The translations under genes and the position numbers were made by a program. Shown here piece by piece: positions 9,235 through 17,536 of a DNA stretch of 64,000 bases. How positions within the stretch are numbered: the stretch's first letter is position 1; each line of letters starts with the position of its first letter. Under the pieces are notes generated by a model. The model was not told the origin of the DNA. It searched no databases and worked only from the letters and a program-made list of their open reading frames with translations. The DNA is taken from positions 62,001-126,000 of the forward strand of contig NZ_FMTY01000006.1 of NCBI RefSeq assembly GCF_900100625.1, read 5' to 3'. Origin of the DNA: Flavobacterium saliperosum. Its GTDB lineage: Bacteria; Bacteroidota; Bacteroidia; Flavobacteriales; Flavobacteriaceae.

Positions 9235-10287
9235 ATGACTTCCGGACCACTTTTAAAAAAACAATATTATCCTATCAATACGCCGCTGTACAATTATCTG
9301 GATAAATACAAGCGGGTGGTAAAAACTACTGTTTTTTATCAGGATTTGTTGCGCTTTCAGGGTTCGGTGGTGGTGTATGATCAAAACAATGAGGATACGC
9401 TTTGGGTTCGGGTTTACTACAATGAATTCGAAAAGAAGGAAATTGATGAGAGTCTGAAAAAGATATACACCTTACTGCATTCCGACGGCGACGAACGCAA
9501 CATCAAAAACCTCACGGTCGATTACATTGATTTTTGCACATTCGGAAATTCGAAACCGTTTCGGGTGAAAATCCGGAACATTTTGAACGACAATTACACA
9601 CATTTTTATGTCAAAATTGCCGATGCTTCACGAATCTTCGGTTTGGAATTGGAACACATTCTGTCGCCCAACAGCATTAACTTTCTGGTGTATCAGGAAA
9701 CGCTCATCGAAGAGCATATAGTGGGTATTCCGGGAGATGTCTTTCTGAAACATCATTTGGATAAATGTACCGAAGCCGAGAAAGCCCAAATCGCCAAAGA
9801 GTTCGTCAAATTCAACGAGCGGTGTATGATCGGACTTTTGGGCGACATGCGTTCGTATAATTTCGTGGTAATTCCCATTTACGATTACGATCATATTGTG
9901 TTTAAAATCAGAGCCATCGATTTTGATCAGCAGTGTTATGAAGGGAATTTCAAATTGTACAAACCCCATCTGTTCAAGGAGAATTTTCTGTTTACCCAAT
10001 TGGTGAAAGACAAACTGAAAAAAAGTTCCATCGAGCAATACCAAAACGAAGAGCGTTCCATTCTCGTCAAACGATTGGCGGGTTTTGAGGAACGTTTGAG
10101 TGAACTTTTATTGGCGATGAAAGCAAACGAACTTTCCCCAACGATTAATTTGGAGCGATTGAAACAGGAAACATATAAGGTAACCATGGATAAGAATTTT
10201 AAAAACGCCACTTCGATGGGAGAGATTATGGAAGCCGCACTGAATTTCATGAAAAGAAACTACAACAGCCATCATTCCATGGAATAA
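9235..10287 (+). CDS. uncharacterised protein with kinase-fold-like motifs
   Basis: I do not recognise a named family for this 350-residue protein. It has no signal peptide or membrane helix. The middle resembles a protein-kinase-like fold. HFYVKIAD (K127) could be the beta-3 lysine, GLELEHIL (E138/E140) the helix-C glutamate, GDMRSYNF (D204 and N209, a D-x4-N catalytic loop) the active site, and IRAIDFDQQ (D229/D231) the metal-binding DFG equivalent. A clear glycine-rich loop is lacking. The C-terminus is helical. It starts 37 bases after pyc, which suggests coexpression. Phosphorylation of a protein or small molecule is inference only. Confidence 0.55.
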   Translation: MTSGPLLKKQYYPINTPLYNYLDKYKRVVKTTVFYQDLLRFQGSVVVYDQNNEDTLWVRVYYNEFEKKEIDESLKKIYTLLHSDGDERNIKNLTVDYIDFCTFGNSKPFRVKIRNILNDNYTHFYVKIADASRIFGLELEHILSPNSINFLVYQETLIEEHIVGIPGDVFLKHHLDKCTEAEKAQIAKEFVKFNERCMIGLLGDMRSYNFVVIPIYDYDHIVFKIRAIDFDQQCYEGNFKLYKPHLFKENFLFTQLVKDKLKKSSIEQYQNEERSILVKRLAGFEERLSELLLAMKANELSPTINLERLKQETYKVTMDKNFKNATSMGEIMEAALNFMKRNYNSHHSME

Positions 10288-10294
10288 TATTTTA

Positions 10295-10555
10295 TCATTT
10301 CAGAAAAAGATACAGCAACAGCAGTTGCCCTATCAGTATGCCGAAAAACTTCCATAAGAAAGCCATCTTGGAAATTTTATGCCGAAAAAGCAGCATCCCG
10401 GTCAAACCGCCGATTGATCCTCCTGTAAGCGCAAGACCCAAGAGCATTTTTTCAGAAATTCTGGATTTTTGGCGCACGGCAAGCCACTTGTCTGTTCCGT
10501 TGAAAAGAAAAGCCAGGCCGTTAATTGTCAATAAATAAACCGTTATCGGATGCAT
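10295..10555 (-). CDS. DUF1294 small membrane protein
   Basis: From the ATG at 10555 it has 86 residues. It carries the DUF1294 pattern: NGLAFLFNGTDKWLAVRQKSR, then RISEKMLLGLALTGGSIGG and RHKISKMAFLWKF, with two to three hydrophobic helices. Function is unknown. A longer frame reaching 10651 would add 32 residues without family similarity and would overlap the next gene's end, so I place the start at the methionine that begins MHPITVYLL. It converges with the kinase-like gene; only 7 bases separate the stop codons. Confidence 0.8.
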   Translation of the reverse strand: MHPITVYLLTINGLAFLFNGTDKWLAVRQKSRISEKMLLGLALTGGSIGGLTGMLLFRHKISKMAFLWKFFGILIGQLLLLYLFLK

Positions 10556-10634
10556 GTTGAGGTGTAAATTGACCCCAAAGATACTTAAATGGCAAATGAA
10601 TTTGTCACAACGAATTTGCAATCCCGTTTTCCAG

Positions 10635-11216
10635 TTAATTCTCGAAATCAAGATTTAACGGTTCACTCACGGTTTTTACGTTAATTATTTTTTTACCGGT
10701 GGTCGGCACGGAAGTATCGACTACTTCAAAGGTTAATTTGTCGAACCACATTTGTCCGGTACCGCGAAGCAAAGCCCCGTAGGATATTTTGGAAGCCTTT
10801 TCGGATACGTCCAGAACGATTTCGTATTTTTTCCAGTCGGTGGTTCCCACAACAGGACGTTCCATCATGTTGTCAAAAGCCAGAAAATTTTGTGAATTGG
10901 CCTGACCGATGCGCAGCCAAAAACCCGCTTTACCAGCCACCTCATGTGTCTTGATGTAGCCGCTCAACCGGATTCTTTTGCTTTTGAATTTATCCGGTGA
11001 AGAACTTTGCATCAGGGTTCCGTATCCGTCAACAACATTTTCTACGGATTTAATGGTCGCGGCATTTTTTCCGTCCATTCCGGCACCTTTGTCAATGCCC
11101 ATTTCATAACTGTCTGATTTACTACCCGCTTTGAACCAACCCGATGGCATTTCAAAAGCAAGTATTATAAAAAGCATGACAATAAAAAGGATTGTTTTTA
11201 AAGTAATTGTTTTCAT
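10635..11216 (-). CDS. exported or membrane-anchored jelly-roll-like protein
   Basis: The 193-residue protein has an N-terminal hydrophobic segment (LKTILFIVMLFIILAFEMP) and then a beta-rich domain: GWFKAGSKSDSYEMGID, GYGTLMQSS, KRIRLSGYIKTHEV, GTTDWKKYEIVLDV and GTGQMWFDKLTFEVVD. The same sequence pattern is known from carbohydrate-binding-like jelly-roll domains, some attached to AraC-type regulators. Here it stands alone behind a secretion signal or anchor. Ligand binding is therefore plausible but unproven. It diverges from tex across a 246-base gap. Confidence 0.65.
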   Translation of the reverse strand: MKTITLKTILFIVMLFIILAFEMPSGWFKAGSKSDSYEMGIDKGAGMDGKNAATIKSVENVVDGYGTLMQSSSPDKFKSKRIRLSGYIKTHEVAGKAGFWLRIGQANSQNFLAFDNMMERPVVGTTDWKKYEIVLDVSEKASKISYGALLRGTGQMWFDKLTFEVVDTSVPTTGKKIINVKTVSEPLNLDFEN

Positions 11217-11462
11217 TTCTTGGATGTGTTAATTGGACTTCCCTTTGTGTAGGTCTAGTAGTTTTTTATAGTTTATAACACTGAAAATGAAGCTATTATA
11301 AAGTTATGAAAAAAAGCTGAAAACGCATTGAAAAGCCCTGTTTTTTCGTTTACGGGCAAAAAGTTTCGGATAATCTGTACAAAAAGTAATTTATGGTGTC
11401 GGGACGGAGGAAATAAACCGCAAAGATGCTATTTTAGCATTCTTATTTTATTCCAGAGTACC

Positions 11463-13586
11463 ATGACAACAATCGAATACATTCTGAAGTTTGTTCCTAC
11501 GGCTTCCAAAAACATAGAAAACACATTACAACTTTTGGCAGAAGACTGTACGATTCCGTTTATTGCCCGTTACCGGAAAGACAAAACCGGAAATCTGGAT
11601 GAGGTGCAGATTGAAAACATTGCCAAATACAGTAAGCAGTTTGCCGAAATCGTAAAACGGAAAGAAAGCATTTTAAAGTCGATTGAAGAACAAAACGCCC
11701 TTTCGCCGGAATTAAAAAGTAAAATAGACAACAGTTTCGATTTGCAGGAACTGGAAGATTTCTATTTACCCTATAAAAAGAAAAAGAAAACCAAAGCCGA
11801 TACCGCCCGTGAAAACGGACTGGAACCTTTAGCCAAAATCATCATGGCGCAGAATTCGGATGATGTGGAGTATATCGCTTCCAATTACCTGAACGATAAA
11901 GTGGTGAATGAAGACGATGCTCTGCAAGGCGCCCGCGACATTATCGCCGAATGGATTAACGAGAACATTTTCATCCGTAAGAACCTTCGGAGAATGTTCC
12001 AGCGCAAAGCAACTATTGCGACCAAAGTGGTGAAAGCCAAAAAAGAGGAGGAGGGCGCTAAAAAATTCGAACAGTATTTTGATTGGAGCGAAACGATTAC
12101 AAAAGCACCGGCGCACCGATTACTGGCCATGCTTCGTTCCGAAAACGAAGGTTTCATCAAAGTATCGGTGGAAGTGGATAAAGAAGAAGCTTTACGTTTC
12201 ATTGAAGATACCATTATTAAAAATAACAATGAAACGGCAGGACAACTGAAATTAGCCATCAAGGACAGTTACAAACGTTTGCTGGAACCGGCGATTTCCA
12301 ATGAAACCCTTCAGGAAGCCAAGGCGAAAGCCGACGTGAATTCCATCCAGGTTTTTGCGGCCAATTTGAGTCAGCTGCTGTTAGCTTCGCCTTTAGGGGA
12401 AAAACGAATTCTGGCGATTGACCCAGGTTTCCGAACCGGTTGTAAAGTGGTTTGCCTGGATGAGAAAGGCGATTTGTTGTACAACGAAACCATCTTCCCG
12501 CATGCCCCGCAAAACGAAACGGCGATGGCGATGAAGAAAATCCGTTCGATGGTGAATGCGTATAATATTGAAGCGATTTCCATAGGCAACGGAACGGCTT
12601 CCCGTGAAACCGAATTCTTCATCAAGAAAATTGCTTTTGACAAACCGGTGCAGGTATTTGTCGTTTCTGAAGCCGGAGCATCTGTATATTCGGCCTCCAA
12701 AATTGCGAGGGAAGAATTTTCCAATTATGATGTGACGGTTCGAGGCGCAGTTTCCATCGGAAGACGCTTATCCGATCCTTTGGCGGAACTGGTAAAAATC
12801 GATCCGAAATCCATCGGCGTAGGCCAGTACCAACACGATGTGGATCAGACCAAACTGAAAGAGGAATTGGATAATACCGTAATCCGTTGCGTGAATTCGG
12901 TGGGCATCAACATCAACACGGCCAGTAAATCGTTGCTGAGTTATGTTTCTGGAATAGGCGAGAAGATGGCCGAAAACATTGTGGCTTTCCGTAGTGAAAA
13001 TGGCCCGTTCGAAGACCGTAAGCAACTGAAAAAAGTACCGCGTTTGGGCGAAAAAGCCTATCAGCAGGCGGCGGCGTTTATCCGAATCAAGGAAGGGAAC
13101 AACCCGTTGGACAATTCGGCGGTCCATCCGGAAGCGTATGGCATTGTGGAAAAAATGGCGAAAGATTTGGGAGTGAAAGTCGGCGAACTCATTGCCAACA
13201 AAGAGAAAATAAGTCAGGTAAACCCTGAAAACTACATCACGAACGATATCGGGATTTTGGGATTGAAAGACATCCTGAAAGAATTGGAAAAACCGGGACT
13301 GGATCCGAGAAAAGCGGCGAAAGTGTTTGAATTCGATCCGAATGTGAAAACGATAAAAGATTTACGCACCGGAATGGTGTTGCCGGGCATCGTGAACAAC
13401 ATTACCAATTTCGGTTGTTTCGTGGATGTGGGCATTAAGGAAAGTGGCTTGGTGCACATTTCTCAGTTGAAAGAAGGATTTGTGTCGGATGTGAATGAAG
13501 TGGTGAAATTGCACCAGTATGTTCAGGTAAAAGTGGTTGAAGTTGATGAAGACCGAAAACGCATCCAGCTCACGATGATCTTATAA
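11463..13586 (+). CDS. tex: Tex-like RNA-binding transcription accessory protein
   Basis: From the ATG the protein has 707 residues. Order: Tex N-terminal helical region, a YqgF/RNase-H-like domain (ILAIDPGFRTGCKVVCLDE near 320), helix-hairpin-helix DNA-binding repeats (LSYVSGIGEKMAENIVAFR near 490), and a C-terminal S1 domain (GMVLPGIVNNITNFGCFVDV near 640). Tex binds nucleic acids and affects transcription; its precise role is unsettled. A longer frame from 11328 adds a non-homologous extension and is rejected. The last 18 codons are duplicated in diverged form at 16201-16254, beyond an inserted gene. Confidence 0.93.
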   Translation: MTTIEYILKFVPTASKNIENTLQLLAEDCTIPFIARYRKDKTGNLDEVQIENIAKYSKQFAEIVKRKESILKSIEEQNALSPELKSKIDNSFDLQELEDFYLPYKKKKKTKADTARENGLEPLAKIIMAQNSDDVEYIASNYLNDKVVNEDDALQGARDIIAEWINENIFIRKNLRRMFQRKATIATKVVKAKKEEEGAKKFEQYFDWSETITKAPAHRLLAMLRSENEGFIKVSVEVDKEEALRFIEDTIIKNNNETAGQLKLAIKDSYKRLLEPAISNETLQEAKAKADVNSIQVFAANLSQLLLASPLGEKRILAIDPGFRTGCKVVCLDEKGDLLYNETIFPHAPQNETAMAMKKIRSMVNAYNIEAISIGNGTASRETEFFIKKIAFDKPVQVFVVSEAGASVYSASKIAREEFSNYDVTVRGAVSIGRRLSDPLAELVKIDPKSIGVGQYQHDVDQTKLKEELDNTVIRCVNSVGININTASKSLLSYVSGIGEKMAENIVAFRSENGPFEDRKQLKKVPRLGEKAYQQAAAFIRIKEGNNPLDNSAVHPEAYGIVEKMAKDLGVKVGELIANKEKISQVNPENYITNDIGILGLKDILKELEKPGLDPRKAAKVFEFDPNVKTIKDLRTGMVLPGIVNNITNFGCFVDVGIKESGLVHISQLKEGFVSDVNEVVKLHQYVQVKVVEVDEDRKRIQLTMIL

Positions 13587-13592
13587 AAAGAA

Positions 13593-13626
13593 AAATCCCA
13601 AATATCACTTATGACGTTTGGGATTT
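13593..13626. terminator. hairpin after tex, first copy; T-tract lost on the plus side
   Basis: AAATCCCAAA and TTTGGGATTT pair across a 14-base loop. On the plus strand the stem is followed by AAAATATT rather than a T-run. Read on the minus strand it is followed by TTTTTCTTTTT, so it should end the inserted delta-60 gene. The same hairpin recurs at 16261-16294 with eight T residues. Confidence 0.7.
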
Positions 13627-13649
13627 AAAATATTGAGTTTTAAAGAAAA

Positions 13650-16148
13650 TTATTCTTTAATAAATTTTTTGGTAAATTCTCCTTTTTCTGATTTAATTTT
13701 AATTAGATACACTCCGACAGAAAGACTACTTACATCGATGTCGTTACTTGCTTTTTCCAATAGTAGCTTACCTTGTAAATCGTAAATTTTTACAGATGAA
13801 ATACGCGTGTTGTCTACTAAATCAATATTTAAAATATCTTTTACAGGATTTGGATATAACGAAACACCATTGGAATTAGTGAAATTTTCTGTTGCTAAAC
13901 TTGTTTCTGAATGTAATGCAATTAAGTATGCAGATTCACCACTATCTTTATAAGTCGTAAAATTACCAGCCACGAATATTTTTCCGTCAGGATTTAAAGC
14001 AATTGAGCTAATATAATTACCAAACCCGCCAAATCCATTAAACCCCGTTCCTGTATCAAATACTGTATCTTTGTTGCCATCGGGATTCAGACGGATAATA
14101 TAATTTTCGGTTACTCCTTTGTAAGTGTTAAAAGCACCTCCTAAGAGTATTTTTCCTCCAGAATGTAAAACAACGCAGTAAACAGATTCATTAAACCCAG
14201 ACCCTGAAGTAAATGTGGCGTCTTTGCTACCGTCTGGATTCAAACGGATAATTCTATTTTCGGTTACGCTTTGATAAGTGGTGAAATCACCTCCAGTTAC
14301 TATTCTCCCATCGGATTGCAAAGCTATTGATCGAACACCACTATTAAATCCTGTTCCTGTAGTAAATGTATTGTCTTTACTACCGTCTGGATTCAAACGG
14401 ATAATTCTGTTTTCGGTTATGCCTTGATAAGCAGTAAATTCACCTCCTACAAGTATTTTTCCATCCGATTGTACAACTATTGAGTTAGCGCCACTATTAA
14501 AACCCGTTCCTGTAGTAAATGTGTTGTCTTTGCTACCGTCTGGATTCAGACGGATAATTCTAGTTTCGGTTGCACCATTATAGGTTGTAAAATAGCCGCC
14601 TAAAAGTATTTTACCATCGGATTGTAATGCTATTGCGTTAACAACATTATTAAATCCACTTCCTGTAATGAAAGTGTTGTCTCTACTGCCATTTGGATTC
14701 AAACGGATAATATAATTTTCGGTTACGCCATTATAACCAGTGAAATTACCAGCGATTAGTATTTTTCCATCGGACTGTAAAACGATGGTGGATACATAAT
14801 TACTAAACCCAAAACCATTAACTCCAGTTCCTGTATTAAAAGAGATGTCTTTGCTGCCATCGGCATTCAAACGGATAATTCTATTTTCAGTTACACCTTT
14901 GTAACTAGTAAATCTACCCCCCACGAGTATTTTTCCATCAGGTTGTATTGCTGTTGCGTAAACAGCAAGAGTAAACCCTTTCCCTACATCATATGTGTGA
15001 TCTTTGCTGCCATCGGTATTCAAACGGATAATGGAATTTTCGGCCACTCCTTTGTAGGTAGTAAAAACTCCTCCTACTATTATTTTTCCGTCAGATTGTA
15101 AAGTAATTGAGTAAATATTACCAGTAGATCCTGTTCCTGTATCAAATGTGACATCTTTGCTGCCATTGGCATTCAAACGGATAATTCTATTTTCGGTCAC
15201 CCCATTGTAGGCAGTAAAAACCCCTCCCAGCAGTACTTTTCCATCGAGTTGTAAAGCGATTGAGAAAACGTTATTATTAGGCCCAGTGCCTGTAGCAAAT
15301 GTGGTGTCTTTGCTGCCATCGGCATTCAGCCGGATAATATAATTTTCGGTTACTCCTTTGTAACTCGTAAAAGAACCTCCCACCACTATTTTCCCGTCGG
15401 GCTGCGTAATAATTGTTTTAATATCACTACTAAAACCTGTTCCGGTAATAAAAGTGTTGTCTTTGCTGCCATCGGCATTTAAACGAATAATTTTATTATT
15501 TCCGGTTACTCCTTTATAAGATGTAAAAAAACCTCCCATGAGAATTTTACCATCGGATTGCAATGCTATTGAGTAAACATAATTATTAAATCCTGTCCCG
15601 GTATTAAAAGTGGCATCTTTACTTCCATCGGGATTCAAACGGATGATTCTATTTTCGGCTACCCCTTTGTAAGTAGTAAAAGATCCTCCCACGAGAATTT
15701 TACCATCAGGTTGTACGGCTATTGAGTAAACATAATCATTGAACCCTGTTCCTGTATTAAAAGTGGCATCTTTACTTCCATCGGCATTCAAACGGACAAT
15801 TCTATTTTCGGTTACTCCTTTGTAAGTCGTAAAATAACCTCCTACCAATACTTTTCCATCGGGTTGCAAAACAACAGAGTAAACATAATCATTAAACCCT
15901 GTTCCCGTATTAAAAGCGGTATCTTTGCTTCCATCGGCGTTCAAACGGATAATATAATTTTCGGTTACCCCTTTGAAAGCAGTAAAAAAACCTCCCATTA
16001 CTATTTTTCCATCAGGTTGTGTTGCGGTTGAATTAAAAGCATTATTAAAACCCGGTAATGAACCAAAATGTTGTGCAATATCGCCTGGGTTTTGCGCATA
16101 ATTAATAGAAGAAAGAGAGAATAAAAATAACAGTAGTATTTTTCTCAT
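13650..16148 (-). CDS. delta-60 repeat beta-propeller-like surface protein with T9SS sorting domain
   Basis: The 832-residue secreted protein begins with a signal peptide (MRKILLLFLFSLSSINYAQ). About thirteen repeats of roughly 51 residues follow, each with a QPDGKILVGG-type strand, YKGVTENRIIRLN and a PDGSKDNTFTTGTGF turn. This is the delta-60 repeat, expected to form propeller-like sheets. The C-terminus (YPNPVKDILNIDL, KIYDLQGKLL, LSVGVYLIKI, KKFIKE) is a type A T9SS sorting domain that directs export and surface attachment. The repeats are close at DNA level, so copy number may vary between strains. The gene lies between two copies of the tex 3' end and is probably an acquired insertion. 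Confidence 0.9.
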   Translation of the reverse strand: MRKILLLFLFSLSSINYAQNPGDIAQHFGSLPGFNNAFNSTATQPDGKIVMGGFFTAFKGVTENYIIRLNADGSKDTAFNTGTGFNDYVYSVVLQPDGKVLVGGYFTTYKGVTENRIVRLNADGSKDATFNTGTGFNDYVYSIAVQPDGKILVGGSFTTYKGVAENRIIRLNPDGSKDATFNTGTGFNNYVYSIALQSDGKILMGGFFTSYKGVTGNNKIIRLNADGSKDNTFITGTGFSSDIKTIITQPDGKIVVGGSFTSYKGVTENYIIRLNADGSKDTTFATGTGPNNNVFSIALQLDGKVLLGGVFTAYNGVTENRIIRLNANGSKDVTFDTGTGSTGNIYSITLQSDGKIIVGGVFTTYKGVAENSIIRLNTDGSKDHTYDVGKGFTLAVYATAIQPDGKILVGGRFTSYKGVTENRIIRLNADGSKDISFNTGTGVNGFGFSNYVSTIVLQSDGKILIAGNFTGYNGVTENYIIRLNPNGSRDNTFITGSGFNNVVNAIALQSDGKILLGGYFTTYNGATETRIIRLNPDGSKDNTFTTGTGFNSGANSIVVQSDGKILVGGEFTAYQGITENRIIRLNPDGSKDNTFTTGTGFNSGVRSIALQSDGRIVTGGDFTTYQSVTENRIIRLNPDGSKDATFTSGSGFNESVYCVVLHSGGKILLGGAFNTYKGVTENYIIRLNPDGNKDTVFDTGTGFNGFGGFGNYISSIALNPDGKIFVAGNFTTYKDSGESAYLIALHSETSLATENFTNSNGVSLYPNPVKDILNIDLVDNTRISSVKIYDLQGKLLLEKASNDIDVSSLSVGVYLIKIKSEKGEFTKKFIKE

Positions 16149-16173
16149 AAAATGAAGATTGATTATTGATGGC

Positions 16174-16181
16174 CAAAAGTA
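16174..16181 (-). promoter_or_regulatory. promoter -7 element of the delta-60 gene
   Basis: On the minus strand the sequence reads TACTTTTG, an exact TAnnTTTG match, 25 bases before the start codon. The expected -33 position falls at the junction with the tex remnant and has no clear TTG. Confidence 0.45.
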
Positions 16182-16200
16182 CCTAAAAAATTCTTAAAAA

Positions 16201-16254
16201 GTGGTGGAGATAGACGAAGGCCGAAAGCGCATTCAGCTTACCATGATCTTATAA
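16201..16254 (+). pseudogene. remnant of a diverged tex 3' end
   Basis: Eighteen codons read V-V-E-I-D-E-G-R-K-R-I-Q-L-T-M-I-L-stop, against V-V-E-V-D-E-D-R-K-R-I-Q-L-T-M-I-L-stop at the true tex end (13533-13586). Most differences are synonymous third-position changes, so this was a real coding end from a related lineage. From the final ATG codon through the terminator hairpin (52 bases) the two copies are identical. There is no start codon; it is a relic left by the insertion of the delta-60 gene. Confidence 0.88.
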
Positions 16255-16260
16255 AAAGAA

Positions 16261-16299
16261 AAATCCCAAATATCACTTATGACGTTTGGGATTTTTTTT
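16261..16299. terminator. rho-independent terminator, second copy with intact T-tract
   Basis: This is the same stem as at 13593-13626 (AAATCCCAAA with TTTGGGATTT), here followed by a run of eight T on the plus strand and by TTTTTCTTTTT on the minus strand. It was probably the original tex terminator and can also end tatA, which stops at 16314. Confidence 0.8.
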
Positions 16300-16313
16300 A
16301 ATATTTTAAAAAA

Positions 16314-16499
16314 CTATTGTTTGTTTTCTTCTTCTTCTTTTTTAGCAGCAGGAGCTTGATCTTCCCCTTTGGAAGCGTTTTTAAATTCCTTGATTCCGGT
16401 TCCTAAACCTTTCATCAATTCCGGAATTTTTTTACCTCCAAAAAGCAAAACGATTACTACAACAATTAAAATTATTTCGGTTGCACCAAATTTTCCCAT
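16314..16499 (-). CDS. tatA: Sec-independent translocase subunit TatA/TatE
   Basis: A 61-residue protein with the TatA layout: a single N-terminal membrane helix ([21 protein letters not shown]) ending in the conserved FG hinge, an amphipathic helix ([15 protein letters not shown]) and a charged, lysine/glutamate-rich tail. TatA subunits form the pore for folded proteins across the inner membrane. A single-gene unit is likely: a good promoter lies upstream (16548-16576) and a terminator directly follows. Confidence 0.93.
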   Translation of the reverse strand: MGKFGATEIILIVVVIVLLFGGKKIPELMKGLGTGIKEFKNASKGEDQAPAAKKEEEENKQ

Positions 16500-16547
16500 G
16501 ACTCTTTATTAATTATGTTTCTGATAATTTAATTCAAAATTCTGAGA

Positions 16548-16576
16548 CAAAGTTAGCCATAAAAATTATTTAACAA
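16548..16576 (-). promoter_or_regulatory. tatA promoter (-33 TTG, -7 TAACTTTG)
   Basis: On the minus strand TTG (16574-16576) is followed after 18 bases by TAACTTTG (16548-16555), an exact match to the Bacteroidota promoter. Transcription would begin about 40 bases before the tatA ATG. Confidence 0.6.
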
Positions 16577-16682
16577 ACAACTATACCATTGTTTTTAAAT
16601 AAAGTAGCCGAAATTTAGGTTTTCTTTAACCAAAAGACGAAAAGGTTTACACAAACCGTACGCAATCCAAACCGATATTTTT

Positions 16683-16690
16683 TATATTTG
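16683..16690 (+). promoter_or_regulatory. promoter -7 element TATATTTG
   Basis: This is an exact TAnnTTTG match 17 bases before the ATG at 16708. It shows that the GTG at 16690 cannot be the start of the next gene. Confidence 0.5.
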
Positions 16691-16707
16691 TGAATCAAAC
16701 CAACAAC

Positions 16708-17181
16708 ATGTCCGAAAAAAGACTGAAACGCCAGAAAATCAAGAAAAAACTCTTCAGTAAAAACCGATTGGTCATTCTGAACGAGGATACGTTTGAAGAA
16801 ATTTTTTCGCTTCGTCTGACCCTGATGAATGTCTTTGTCGTAGCCACTGTAGGTGCCCTGTTGATTATTTTCGTGACGACTTATATCATCGCGTTTACGC
16901 CGTTGCGCGAATACATTCCCGGTTATGCTTCCACTGACCTTAAACAAAAAGCGGTCGAACTGACCCTGAAATCCGATTCATTGGAACAGGCCATGAAACT
17001 TAATAACCAGTATGTGGAATCCATAAAAAAAGTACTGAATGGCGATTTGGAATACGCCAAATTGAATATCGATTCGATTATTGTCGCAGAACAGATCGAT
17101 CCGGATGCGGTTGATTTGGAACCTTCCGAAAACGAACTCGAACTGCGGAAAGAAGTTGAATCCAAAAACAAAAAGAACTAA
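16708..17181 (+). CDS. membrane protein resembling the N-terminus of M23 peptidases, peptidase domain absent
   Basis: The 157-residue protein has a basic cytoplasmic start (MSEKRLKRQKIKKKLFSK), one membrane helix (VFVVATVGALLIIFVTTYIIA) and a periplasmic part beginning FTPLREYIPGYAS, then a coiled-coil-like region. From memory, the same N-terminal layout precedes the LytM domain of longer Bacteroidota M23 metallopeptidases. Here the chain stops before any HxxxD or HxH zinc motif. It may be a short family member or a truncated one. It overlaps the SdpI gene by one base (TAATG). Confidence 0.65.
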   Translation: MSEKRLKRQKIKKKLFSKNRLVILNEDTFEEIFSLRLTLMNVFVVATVGALLIIFVTTYIIAFTPLREYIPGYASTDLKQKAVELTLKSDSLEQAMKLNNQYVESIKKVLNGDLEYAKLNIDSIIVAEQIDPDAVDLEPSENELELRKEVESKNKKN

Positions 17182-17531
17182 TGGAATGGACTGCCGATTT
17201 ATTGCAAATGCCTTTATTGTGTGGCATTATCTTTATGATTGCTGCTATAGTAATGTATGTTTTTCCGCCCAAAAAAATAAACGCACTCTACGGGTACAGA
17301 ACCTCAAGTTCCATGAAATCGGAAGAACGCTGGCATTTTGCCCAACGCTTTTCAACCCTGAAAATGGCGCAGGGCAGTGTTTTTTTACTGCTTTCCTCGT
17401 TCTTGGGATTACTGATTACGATAGAGGGCAAACTACAGCTTGTGCCGGGAATCCTGTTTCCGTTATTGGTGGTTTTCTACATTCTGTTTTCGACCGAAGC
17501 CGCGCTTAAAAACAAATTTCCAAACAAATAA
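17181..17531 (+). CDS. SdpI-family small membrane protein
   Basis: A 116-residue protein with three predicted membrane helices and the SdpI/YhfL signature between helices one and two: NALYGYRTSSSMKSEERWHF. In Bacillus, SdpI gives immunity to the SdpC toxin; in other bacteria the role of the family is mostly unknown. Its start overlaps the preceding stop by one base, and the GH3 gene starts 5 bases later, so the three are one transcription unit. Confidence 0.85.
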   Translation: MEWTADLLQMPLLCGIIFMIAAIVMYVFPPKKINALYGYRTSSSMKSEERWHFAQRFSTLKMAQGSVFLLLSSFLGLLITIEGKLQLVPGILFPLLVVFYILFSTEAALKNKFPNK

Positions 17532-17536
17532 TACCA

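Noticed and set aside
13900..16100. Regular repeated DNA that might look like a CRISPR or satellite array
   Set aside because: The period is about 153 bases, an exact multiple of three, and the reading frame stays open for 832 residues; this is a protein repeat.
16690..16707. GTG start upstream of the M23-like anchor gene
   Set aside because: The codon is part of the TATATTTG promoter element; the ATG at 16708 fits better.
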